Assembly: GCA_041651335.1 (NCBI GenBank)
Contig: JBAZJL010000002.1
Span: forward strand, 1-64,000
From: UBA6220 sp041651335
GTDB taxonomy: Bacteria > Patescibacteriota > Minisyncoccia > Minisyncoccales > Minisyncoccaceae
Length of the DNA stretch: 64,000 nt
Reading direction: 5' to 3'
Both the position numbers and the translations under genes were made by a program. Below are positions 8,880-15,579 of this stretch, one piece after another (the first letter of the stretch is position 1; each line of letters begins with the position of its first letter). The notes beneath the pieces are model-generated. The model made no database searches and was not told the origin of the DNA. It saw only the letters and a program-made list of their open reading frames with translations.

Positions 8880-8950
8880 CGGGATGTAATATAAAGGCAT
8901 TATGCAGGCTTCGGGAGTCTGTAATCTGGGTTCAATTCCCAGCATCCCGA
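8880..8950 (+). tRNA. tRNA-Pro (anticodon CGG)
   Basis: 71 nt: acceptor CGGGATG/CATCCCG with the C1-G72 pair typical of bacterial tRNA-Pro, D stem TAAT/ATTA, anticodon stem CAGGC/GTCTG with loop TTCGGGA, T stem CTGGG/CCCAG with loop TTCAATT, discriminator A, no encoded CCA. Three tandem copies of a unit containing its 3' tail follow immediately. Confidence 0.92.
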
Positions 8951-9265
8951 CCCATTATTTCACTGGGAATTGAAGGCGGAGGGCCGACGGGCCCGAGCCC
9001 GGCCTGACCGAAACTTCACCAGAAGTTTACGCGAAGGCAATTCCCAACATCCCGACCCATTATTTCACTGGGAATTGAAGGCGGAGGGCCGACGGGCCCG
9101 AGCCCGGCCTGAGCGAAACTTCACCAGAAGTTTACGCGAAGGCAATTCCCAGCATCCCGACCCATTATTTCACTGGGAATTGAAGGCAAAGGGCCGACGG
9201 GCCCGAGCCCGGCCTGACCGAAACTTCACCAGAAGTTTACGCGAAGGCAATTCCCAGCATCCCGA
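8951..9265 (+). repeat. Three tandem 105-bp units built on the tRNA-Pro 3' tail plus a structured GC-rich element
   Basis: Units at 8951-9055, 9056-9160 and 9161-9265, nearly identical. Each has a linker, CTGGGAATTG (perfect reverse complement of the tRNA T-arm 3' half CAATTCCCAG), the GC-rich double-hairpin core (GGGCC-GACG-GGCCC, then a hairpin with AAACTTC-ACCA-GAAGTTT), and a copy of the tRNA tail CAATTCCCAGCATCCCGA (one base changed in unit 1). The core is far richer in G+C than its surroundings. The frame reading through it (8970-9272) simply has a 35-codon period and is not a gene. The same core follows tRNA-Arg and tRNA-Lys. Confidence 0.9.
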
Positions 9266-9324
9266 CCATTAGTTTTGTTGAGAATTAAGGGCAAATGGCC
9301 GATTAAGACCAAGTCAAGGCCTAA
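9266..9324 (+). repeat. Decayed partial copy of the tRNA-tail element before tRNA-Val
   Basis: GAGAATTAAGGGCAAATGGC...AAGGCCTAA keeps the order of the first half of the element (antisense arm, GGGC, GGCC...GGCCT) but has lost most of its G+C, and it stops at the first base of tRNA-Val. The initial GAGAAT also matches the reverse complement of the tRNA-Val T-arm (ATTCTC). Confidence 0.5.
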
Positions 9325-9395
9325 GGATCCGTAATTTAATGGTAAAATACTGCTTTCACACAGCAGCGACATGAGTTCGATTCTCGTCGGATCCA
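9325..9395 (+). tRNA. tRNA-Val (anticodon CAC)
   Basis: 71 nt: perfect acceptor GGATCCG/CGGATCC, D stem ATTT/AAAT, anticodon stem CTGCT/AGCAG with loop TTCACAC, T stem ATGAG/CTCGT with loop TTCGATT, discriminator A, no encoded CCA. Unlike tRNA-Pro, no element copy follows it. Confidence 0.92.
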
Positions 9396-9522
9396 CATAA
9401 AAACACTAAAATATGCATAAAAATAGCGTTTTTTGTTAAAATTAATGAATTTTTATTAAAAAATAGGGATTTTAAAATAAAATCCTATTTTTTATATTCA
9501 ATCCAATGTCGCACAATATTAA

Positions 9523-9538
9523 TGTTCCACGTAGAACA
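9523..9538. promoter_or_regulatory. parS-like site 1 (one mismatch)
   Basis: TGTTCCACGTAGAACA, a 16-bp palindrome with one base off TGTTCCACGTGGAACA. Lies just outside the left arm of the large inverted repeat. Confidence 0.6.
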
Positions 9539-9558
9539 TATTGATTTTTAGATACCCC

Positions 9559-9625
9559 TACGTATTTTAGAGACGAATGATTAGCTGTTTCAGACAAAAT
9601 GAAAATATTTTAGAAAACATTTCTC
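9559..9625 (+). repeat. Left arm of a 67-bp inverted repeat flanking the parS-like array
   Basis: Reverse complement matches 10219-10285 at about 61 of 67 positions by eye. It begins with TACGTATTTTAG and includes GACGAATGATTAGCTGTTTC. The arms enclose 0.6 kb of direct repeats. Confidence 0.85.
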
Positions 9626-9681
9626 CTAAAAATCATTAATCATTTAAGATGTTGTTTGTTTTATTGTTTAAAAATTAATGA

Positions 9682-9697
9682 TGTTCCACGTGGAACA
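9682..9697. promoter_or_regulatory. parS-like site 2
   Basis: Perfect palindrome TGTTCCACGTGGAACA. It matches the ParB-binding parS pattern (TGTTtCACGTGaAACA) with the C/G variant at the two flexible positions. Confidence 0.75.
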
Positions 9698-9836
9698 TTC
9701 AATTTTTATGCTCTTAAAACATATGTTTATTGATGATCATGGTTTTGGGACAAAATTACATTTTAAAAAACTTTTGCTTTCCTAAAAATCATTAATCATT
9801 TAAGGTGCTGTTATGTTATTATTCTGTAAAATTACG

Positions 9837-9852
9837 TGTTCCACGTGGAACA
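9837..9852. promoter_or_regulatory. parS-like site 3
   Basis: Perfect TGTTCCACGTGGAACA in a B-type unit, 155 bp after site 2. Confidence 0.75.
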
Positions 9853-9993
9853 TTAATGTTTTTTATAGATTAAAATGCCATATTATTAATCATCTATGTT
9901 TTTAAGGAAAAATGTTTTCTAAAATATTTTCATTTTGTCAAAAATCATTAATCATTTAAAGTGTTATTTGTTTTATTGTCTAAAAATTAATGA

Positions 9994-10009
9994 TGTTCCA
10001 CGTGGAACA
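9994..10009. promoter_or_regulatory. parS-like site 4
   Basis: Perfect TGTTCCACGTGGAACA in an A-type unit, 157 bp after site 3. Confidence 0.75.
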
Positions 10010-10148
10010 TTAAACTTATATATACTTAAAACTTACAATCATTGATGATCATGGTTTTGGGACAAAATTACATTTAAAAAAACTTTTGTTTTCCTAAAAA
10101 TCATTAATCATTTAAGGTGCTATTATGTTATTATTCTGTAAAATTACG

Positions 10149-10164
10149 TGTTCCACGTGGAACA
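10149..10164. promoter_or_regulatory. parS-like site 5
   Basis: Perfect TGTTCCACGTGGAACA in a B-type unit, 155 bp after site 4. Confidence 0.75.
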
Positions 10165-10218
10165 TTAATGTTTTTTATAGATTAAAATGCCTTATTATTA
10201 ATCATCTATGTTTTTAAG

Positions 10219-10285
10219 GAAAAATGCTTTTCAAAATATTTTCATTTTGCCTGAAACAGCTAATCATTCGTCGCTAAAATACGTA
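10219..10285 (-). repeat. Right arm of the 67-bp inverted repeat
   Basis: Inverted partner of 9559-9625. Its inner part is also the end of the B-type repeat unit (AAAATATTTTCATTTTG), which recurs near 9915-9937, so the arm combines unit sequence with a terminal segment (AGCTAATCATTCGTC) found only at the two ends. Confidence 0.85.
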
Positions 10286-10336
10286 AAAACATAAAATTTT
10301 TAATAAAAAACACTAAATAATCTACTATAGTCTTTA

Positions 10337-10472
10337 TGTGGACATAAAATGTTACTTAAAACAAACATTATGTCCACTAATGTCCACTAAATTTTAATGG
10401 ACAAGGTATGTGGACAATTATGTGGAAAAACAATGATTTATGTGGACAAATCCGGACATATTATTTGGACAT
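10337..10472. repeat. Cluster of TGTGGACA-type sites (right)
   Basis: About nine sites in 136 bp, both orientations: TGTGGACA at 10337, 10409 and 10441; TGTCCACT at 10371 and 10381; TGTGGAAA at 10421; TGGACA-containing variants near 10398, 10454 and 10467. They are related to DnaA boxes (TGTGGATAA) but end in ACA. AT-rich sequence separates the cluster from the next gene. Confidence 0.6.
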
Positions 10473-10519
10473 TCTTATTGTTTAAAATAAAAACAAAAAT
10501 TAAGTGGAAATAAAATATT

Positions 10520-10547
10520 TTGTAATTTTGTCTAATTAAGATATAAT
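10520..10547 (+). promoter_or_regulatory. Promoter of the yraN-plsY operon
   Basis: TTGTAA (10520-10525), 16-nt spacer and a perfect TATAAT (10542-10547) give a start near 10553, about 7 nt before the ATG. Confidence 0.6.
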
Positions 10548-10559
10548 TTTAATAAAAAC

Positions 10560-10961
10560 ATGGCTAATTGTTTTAAGGTTGGAAAAATAGGGGAATTAAT
10601 TGCTGAAAAATATTTACAAAAAAACAACTATCAGATAATAGATAGAAATTTTTATTTAATAAGCAAAACAACGAATAAAAAAATAGGGGAAATAGATTTG
10701 ATTGCGAAAAAAAATAAAACCCATATCTTTGTAGAAGTAAAAGCAACTTGCAAAAAGGGCCTAAAAATACCATTAGAGGGTAAAATAAATAAGAAAAAGA
10801 AGAAAAGAATGATTATTGTAAGCGAGGCCTGGCTTTTAAAAAACAAATTGGGCTTTACCATCCCTTGGCAAATTGATATAATCACTATTGAAATTAATTT
10901 GATGGATAAAAAAGCTAGAGTCAAACATTATCAAAACGCAATTGAAGATATAAAAAAATAA
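10560..10961 (+). CDS. yraN: YraN / UPF0102 family nuclease-like protein
   Basis: 133 aa, usual length of the family. It has the restriction-endonuclease-like core: GKIGELIAEKYLQKNNYQIIDRN at the N-terminus, then GEIDLIAKK and HIFVEVKA, which supply the Asp and Glu-x-Lys catalytic positions. A C-terminal amphipathic part follows. The family is predicted to be Holliday-junction-resolvase-like, but its role is not established. Its stop overlaps the start of plsY by one base (TAATG), implying translational coupling. Lys-rich and low in G+C like its neighbours. Confidence 0.85.
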   Translation: MANCFKVGKIGELIAEKYLQKNNYQIIDRNFYLISKTTNKKIGEIDLIAKKNKTHIFVEVKATCKKGLKIPLEGKINKKKKKRMIIVSEAWLLKNKLGFTIPWQIDIITIEINLMDKKARVKHYQNAIEDIKK

Positions 10962-11557
10962 TGGAAAAACAACTAATTTTTATTTTTTTCTTAATCGCTG
11001 GATATCTATTAGGATCAATTCCTTTTGGCTACATTATTTCAAAAACAAAAAATATTGATATTCGTAAAAAGGGGAGTGGAGCCACGGGCGCAACCAATGT
11101 TTCTCGTTTTTTAGGACTAAAATATGCTATTTTAGTAGCAGTTTTAGATATTTTAAAAGCTATTATTCCAATATTTTTTGCTAAGTTTTATTTTCAGCCA
11201 GGAATAGAATTGGCCTTGATTTCCATTGCTCCAGTTTTAGGCCACATTTTTCCGGTTTGGCTTAATTTTAAAGGAGGGAAAGGGGTTTCTGTTATTTTTG
11301 CTTCTATAATTATGGTGATTGGATGGAAATATTCATTAATTATTTTGGCTTTTTGGGTTTTATTTTTATTCATTATTAAGATTATGAGCTTAACAAATAT
11401 TCTTCTTTTCTTAATCCTGCCTTTTCTTTTCTGGTATTTAACTCATTCTTATATATATGTAGGTCTGGGAATTTTTTATGTTTTGATTATCTGGTGGGCT
11501 CATCGAGAAAATATCAAACGATTATTGCAGGGAACTGAGCCAAAAATTATAAAATAA
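10961..11557 (+). CDS. plsY: Glycerol-3-phosphate acyltransferase PlsY (copy 1)
   Basis: 198 aa integral membrane protein with the three PlsY motifs: GSIPFGYIISK (18-28), GSGATGATN (38-46, usually GSGNxGATN, so Asn is replaced by Ala) and GHIFPVWLNFKGGKGV (94-109). It transfers acyl from acyl-phosphate to sn-glycerol-3-phosphate to make lysophosphatidate. The acyl-phosphate would come from the fatty acid kinase encoded at 12866-16458. It is the most canonical of three PlsY-like proteins in this window. Coupled to yraN upstream; the CDP-lipid synthase gene follows after 19 nt. Confidence 0.92.
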   Translation: MEKQLIFIFFLIAGYLLGSIPFGYIISKTKNIDIRKKGSGATGATNVSRFLGLKYAILVAVLDILKAIIPIFFAKFYFQPGIELALISIAPVLGHIFPVWLNFKGGKGVSVIFASIIMVIGWKYSLIILAFWVLFLFIIKIMSLTNILLFLILPFLFWYLTHSYIYVGLGIFYVLIIWWAHRENIKRLLQGTEPKIIK

Positions 11558-11576
11558 AAATTTTAAAATCCTAATA

Positions 11577-12134
11577 ATGTTTTCTTTATTCTATTTTTTA
11601 TCTATATTTTATTTTTTTATTCCCGCTTATATTGCTAATTGCATTCCGCCTCTTTTGGGTAAAATTAAATTTTTAGATTATCCTTTGGACAACAACAAAA
11701 TACTCTGGGGCGCGCCGATTTTAGGTAGCCATAAAACTTGGCGGGGATTAGTTGCCGAGCTAATTTCTTGTAGCTTATTTACTTGGATCTTCTTTGAAAT
11801 AAATCATTATTTCCAGTCTGGAATTTATGAAAATTTAGGATTTTCTTCTTACTATGAATTTGGCGGGCTTGCTTTTGGCACGCTTTTGGGGACAGGTATA
11901 ATTTTTGGAGATGTTTTTTTTGCTTTTATAAAAAGACGGCTTCGCCTTCGGCCTGGTTTTCCTTTTGTTCCTTTTGACCAAACTAATTATGTAATTGGAG
12001 CCTTTCTTTTTGTTGAACCCATCGCTCATTTTGGTTTTAATTTTTGGGCTATTCTATTCTTTTTAACTTTTTTTATTCATATTATTTTTAATCGGATTGG
12101 GTATAATTTAGGCTTGCACAAAGCAAAATGGTAA
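11577..12134 (+). CDS. CarS-like CDP-archaeol/CDP-diglyceride synthase family membrane protein
   Basis: 185 aa, about five membrane segments. Motifs of the CarS family (PF01864-type) are seen: IPAYIANCIPPLLG near the start, GSHKTWRGLVAEL, GTGIIFGDVFFAFIKRRLRLRPG and FPFVPFDQTNYVIGA. Family members use CTP to form a CDP-activated lipid from phosphatidate-like or archaetidate-like substrates. Beside plsY it probably makes CDP-diacylglycerol, replacing CdsA. The substrate here is inference. The family is best known from archaea. Confidence 0.75.
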   Translation: MFSLFYFLSIFYFFIPAYIANCIPPLLGKIKFLDYPLDNNKILWGAPILGSHKTWRGLVAELISCSLFTWIFFEINHYFQSGIYENLGFSSYYEFGGLAFGTLLGTGIIFGDVFFAFIKRRLRLRPGFPFVPFDQTNYVIGAFLFVEPIAHFGFNFWAILFFLTFFIHIIFNRIGYNLGLHKAKW

Positions 12135-12163
12135 TATAAGATAAATTAGCCTTCAAAAAAGGC

Positions 12164-12829
12164 ATGAATTCATATTTTATGCAAAATATTTTTCAAATAA
12201 TCTCTCAAGCTTTTATTATTAATGCCTCTAATTTGATTTGGGGTATTTTTATCTTACTGGCCGGATGGTTTGTTTCTGTTAAAATTAGAAACATGGCTAT
12301 TGATATTTTTAATAAAATCAGACTCAACCAAATGGCAAAAACTTTGGGCTGGGAAACATTTTTTGATCGCTATGATGCTCATTTAAATATTGCAAAGTTT
12401 TTTGGGGCAATCATCGAAGCTCTTTTCCTTATTATGTTTTTTACGGTTTTCTTTGATATTATTGGTTTAAATCAGTTCAATTCGGTTTTAATGTCTATTA
12501 TTAGCTTTTTTCCGAATATCCTGATTTCAATGATAATTTTCATTTTCGCGATTTTTATCGCCAGCTTTTCAAAAAAAATAGTTTTAGTTAGCTTGGAAAA
12601 AGAAAAAATAACTTATTCCGGAATTTTAGGAAATATTATTTCTTCTGCTGCTTGGATTCTAGCTGTTTTAGCAATCTTGTATCAATTAAATATTGTTCCT
12701 ACCTTGATTCTTAGTATTTTTATTGGCTTCGTCGCCTTAATTGTTATTACTTTTGGTTTAGCTTTTGGGCTTGGCGGCAAAGATTTAGCAAAAAAATTAT
12801 TAGAGGGGTGGGAAGAAAAAATGAAATGA
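12164..12829 (+). CDS. Membrane protein with mechanosensitive-channel TM-helix repeats (MscS/CmpX-like)
   Basis: 221 aa with about five hydrophobic helices: near 20-40, 83-105, 110-140, 150-172 and 180-205. It ends in ITFGLAFGLGGKDLAKKLLEGWEE. The GLGGKD turn after the last helix, and the paired conserved-TM-helix layout, are typical of MscS-like TM_helix proteins (PF05552) that lack the large MscS beta domain. Possible role in osmotic or membrane-tension response. Start chosen at the first ATG; a second Met lies six codons on. Followed by a strong terminator. Confidence 0.65.
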   Translation: MNSYFMQNIFQIISQAFIINASNLIWGIFILLAGWFVSVKIRNMAIDIFNKIRLNQMAKTLGWETFFDRYDAHLNIAKFFGAIIEALFLIMFFTVFFDIIGLNQFNSVLMSIISFFPNILISMIIFIFAIFIASFSKKIVLVSLEKEKITYSGILGNIISSAAWILAVLAILYQLNIVPTLILSIFIGFVALIVITFGLAFGLGGKDLAKKLLEGWEEKMK

Positions 12830-12833
12830 TAAC

Positions 12834-12860
12834 AAAAGAGGAAACCCATTTCCTCTTTTT
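12834..12860 (+). terminator. Intrinsic terminator before the fatty-acid kinase cluster
   Basis: AAAAGAGGAAA / TTTCCTCTTTT stem of 11 bp, loop CCCA, ending in five T. It ends only 5 nt before the ATG of the FakA-like gene, so it also occupies that gene's leader. Confidence 0.8.
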
Positions 12861-12865
12861 AACCT

Positions 12866-14653
12866 ATGGAAACACTTACTTATCAGGAGCTGAAAAAAAT
12901 GTTTGTTTTCTCTGCGGAAAAAGTAGAGAGAGACAAAGAACAAATAAATAAAATAAACGTCTTTCCTGTTCCAGACCAAGACACGGGAAGCAATCTTGCT
13001 GCCACGCTTATTGGAATAAAACAAGCAATTGCGGAAAAAGAATTCAAAGGAATGGAAGACTTTGGAGAAACGGTTTTAGACGCTGCCTTAACTGCAGCCC
13101 AGGGGAATACCGGCATAATTTATACTGGTTTTTTGGCTGGATTTATCCCTGCGCTTGATAATAAAGACCCTCAAGCCAAAGATTTAGGCAATGCTTTTAC
13201 TAAAGGATATGAACGGGCCAAAGATTCTATTCAAAACCCAAAAGAGGGAACCATCTTAGACGTTATCAAGGCTTTTGCCGAAACCTTTAATCAAAGCGCT
13301 CAAAACGAAACTGATATTACCAAGCTATTTTTAGAGGCATTTAAATCTGCCAACACTGCTTTATTGGAAACACCAAATAAAATGGAAATTTTAAAAAAAG
13401 CCGGGGTAGTTGATGCCGGTGGCTTAGGTTTTCTTATCATCCTAGAAACATATCTTGATGTTTTACTAGAGAGGTCAGAGGCTTTTTCTGCTGTTAAACC
13501 AGCAATTCTTCGCGAAGAAGAGTCAGCAACAAAAAAGTTTGTTCAAATCTTGTCCAATCGCTACGAAGTTGTTGCTTTAATGCGCCGAACTGATACCAAA
13601 GAATCGGAAATGAGAAATCAGCTTAAAAATTTGGGAAACTGCCTGGACATTATTCAAATAGGCGATCGAACAAAAATTCATATCCACACCGACGATCCTT
13701 ATGACGTTCGAGATATTATTTCAAAAATGGGAGCAGTGGAAAATCTTAGAATTCAAGATATGGCCATGGAAATAGTGGGCGAAGAATCGATTGTAAAAGA
13801 TGTTTCTATTGGAATTGTAATTGACGAAAGAGCAGGATTAAGCCAAAAAATTATTCAGCACTATGATATTGAAGTTATTCCTTTTCGAATAAGCTGGCCC
13901 GAAGAACAACAATTAGAAGGTGAAAATGTTTGCGAAAAAATAAAACATGCTCAAAAAAAAGGGTTGCACAATCGGCCAAAAATAAATCCAATTTCTCCAG
14001 AATTTTTTATGGAATCATTTAAAAAACAACTGGAAAAATTTGAAAACGTTATTTGCATTGTCAGCAGTAGCAAACTTTCAAATAATTATCTTTCTGCCTT
14101 AAAAGCAAAAAGTATGCTAAGCTGGAATCAGAAAGAAAAGATTTTTATAATCGATTCACGACAAATAAGCGCTGGTCAATCCTTGGCAGTTTTAGAAGCA
14201 ATTGAACTGATTAGAGAGCAAAGAAAAATAAAAGAAGTGGTCGCCAGATTGGAAAAAATAATTCCCCAAATTCATTTTTCTGGAATTTTAGAAAACGATC
14301 GCTGGGAGAAAAAGAAAAAATTACCTTCTTGGTTTCAAAAAGAATCTCAAAAAGAATATCTGCTTATCGAAACAAGAGCTGGCCGAATAATCCCAACCCA
14401 AAAAATCAGATCAGAAGATTTTGCCGGAATCCTTTTTAACAAAATAGAACGTTTCGCCCGCCGAGATTTGCAATCTGGAAAAAAAATACGAGCAGTTATT
14501 GCCCATGCCGACAATCCCGAACAAGCGGAAAAGCTAAAAGCTGGATTAAAAACAACAAAAAAGGCTGATATTTCTTTTATCGGAATAACTGATCCAGTAA
14601 CCAGTATTAATGCCTGCCCTGAAAGTTTATTTGTGGGTTGGATAATAAAGTAA
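12866..14653 (+). CDS. Fatty acid kinase FakA (DhaL) fused to a DegV/FakB-like domain
   Basis: 595 aa. Residues 1-195 are a DhaL kinase domain: NVFPVPDQDTGSN (31-43, metal-binding Asp37/Asp39, usually DGDTG), AAQGNTGII and DAGGLGF. About 200-310 is the FakA middle region (NRYEVVALM, IGDRTKIHIHTDDP). About 315-595 is a DegV fold (VSIGIVIDERAGLS, SSSKLSNNYLSALKAKS, IDSRQISAGQSLAVLEA). In known systems FakA phosphorylates a fatty acid held by FakB to give acyl-phosphate. The fused DegV domain ends ...DPVTSINACPESLFVGWI and lacks the GSHTGPG loop kept by the next two genes, so it may be structural rather than lipid-binding. The only FakA-like kinase in the window; a TAA just upstream in frame supports this start. 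Confidence 0.88.
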   Translation: METLTYQELKKMFVFSAEKVERDKEQINKINVFPVPDQDTGSNLAATLIGIKQAIAEKEFKGMEDFGETVLDAALTAAQGNTGIIYTGFLAGFIPALDNKDPQAKDLGNAFTKGYERAKDSIQNPKEGTILDVIKAFAETFNQSAQNETDITKLFLEAFKSANTALLETPNKMEILKKAGVVDAGGLGFLIILETYLDVLLERSEAFSAVKPAILREEESATKKFVQILSNRYEVVALMRRTDTKESEMRNQLKNLGNCLDIIQIGDRTKIHIHTDDPYDVRDIISKMGAVENLRIQDMAMEIVGEESIVKDVSIGIVIDERAGLSQKIIQHYDIEVIPFRISWPEEQQLEGENVCEKIKHAQKKGLHNRPKINPISPEFFMESFKKQLEKFENVICIVSSSKLSNNYLSALKAKSMLSWNQKEKIFIIDSRQISAGQSLAVLEAIELIREQRKIKEVVARLEKIIPQIHFSGILENDRWEKKKKLPSWFQKESQKEYLLIETRAGRIIPTQKIRSEDFAGILFNKIERFARRDLQSGKKIRAVIAHADNPEQAEKLKAGLKTTKKADISFIGITDPVTSINACPESLFVGWIIK

Positions 14654-14657
14654 TTTT

Positions 14658-15548
14658 ATGCTTATGGAAAACTCTTTAGAAAATAAAAAAAATATTGGAC
14701 TGATTGCCGATGAAATGGGAGACTTGCCCGAAGACATGGTTATGGCCAATGAAGTTTCGATTGTAAAATTTAAAATAGATTATGGAGAATTGGAGTCTTT
14801 TCCTGGAAACGTTTATCAAAAAATAAGAGAGGGGGAAAAAAGGGGATTGCCTTCACTATTAAAAACTTCCCAACCATCAATTAATGATTTTTTAAAAATT
14901 TTTAAAGAAAAGCTTCAAAATTTTGAAAAGGTTATTTGTGTCACTTTTTCTTCAAAAATATCAGGCGCTTATAACTCTGCTATTCAAGCAATTAAATTTT
15001 TACCAGCAACAGACCAAAAAAATATTTATGTTTTAGATTCTCTTCAAGGAAGCGGAGCCGAAGGATTGATTATTTTAAAAGTAGCAGAAATGATTAAAGA
15101 GGCTAAATTAAAATTCGAAGAAATTATTGAAGAAATCCAAAAAAATCTAAATAATTTCCGCTTAGTGGCCACTTATGACAAGCCTAAATGGATTGAAGCA
15201 AGTGGACGCTTGCCAAAATTTCTGCCTCTTGCCTTAAATCAAGCGGAAATTCGTAATATTAAACCTATTTTTACTATTAAAAACGGAAAACTAAGCATTA
15301 TCGGCATTAAAAAAAATATCAATGGATTGGGCCAAGCAATTTTTGAAGAATTCAAAAAACAAACTACCAACATTACCACCAAAATCAAGGTGGCAATCAA
15401 CCACGCCGACAATCCCGAACAAGCAGAAAGATTAAAAGGCTTAATCAAAACTTTACCAAACTGCGAAATTGCTTATGTAAATCTTGCCTGTTTCACTATT
15501 GGATCCCATACTGGTCCTGGAACAATGATTCTTTCCTGGCAACAATAA
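14658..15548 (+). CDS. DegV family fatty-acid-binding protein (FakB-like)
   Basis: 296 aa, usual FakB length. DegV landmarks: IGLIADEMGDLPEDM near the start, LKTSQPSINDFLKIFKE, TFSSKISGAYNSAIQA, VLDSLQGSGAEGLIILKVAEM, DKPKWIEASGRLP and the C-terminal GSHTGPGTMILSW. It should bind a free fatty acid and present it to FakA for phosphorylation, then deliver acyl-phosphate to PlsY. It starts 4 nt after the FakA-DegV fusion. Met3 (14664) is an alternative start. Chain-length specificity cannot be read from the sequence. Confidence 0.88.
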   Translation: MLMENSLENKKNIGLIADEMGDLPEDMVMANEVSIVKFKIDYGELESFPGNVYQKIREGEKRGLPSLLKTSQPSINDFLKIFKEKLQNFEKVICVTFSSKISGAYNSAIQAIKFLPATDQKNIYVLDSLQGSGAEGLIILKVAEMIKEAKLKFEEIIEEIQKNLNNFRLVATYDKPKWIEASGRLPKFLPLALNQAEIRNIKPIFTIKNGKLSIIGIKKNINGLGQAIFEEFKKQTTNITTKIKVAINHADNPEQAERLKGLIKTLPNCEIAYVNLACFTIGSHTGPGTMILSWQQ

Positions 15549-15579
15549 AATAAATATAATTTTATTAATAAATAAAAAT

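Larger units (their letters stand above)
9628..10251 (+). repeat. Four 156-bp units in alternating A/B types (two 312-bp super-repeats)
   Basis: Each unit starts with AAAAATCATTAATCATTTAA at 9628, 9784, 9940 and 10096, exactly 156 bp apart. Units 1 and 3 (type A) share ...TTAATGATGTTCCACG... and GATGATCATGGTTTTGGGAC; units 2 and 4 (type B) share GTAAAATTACGTGTTCCACG and ATTATTAATCATCTATG. Every unit carries one parS-like palindrome about 54 bp from its start. No start-to-stop frame of note is seen, so this is a non-coding, probably protein-binding array. Confidence 0.9.

Noticed and set aside
8970..9272. Open frame of 100 codons across the tRNA-Pro array
   Set aside because: It has an exact 35-codon period because the DNA repeats every 105 bp, and it reads through tRNA-tail copies and structured stems. 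No start signal and no coding bias.
9523..10164. A local parAB partition operon to match the parS-like sites
   Set aside because: No ParA or ParB motif was seen in any gene of the window; only the sites are present.
12829..12829. Alternative genetic code with UGA as a sense codon (known in some CPR groups)
   Set aside because: TGA ends the gene at 12829 and the kinase at 62982 at family-appropriate positions, and no conserved gene contains in-frame TGA.
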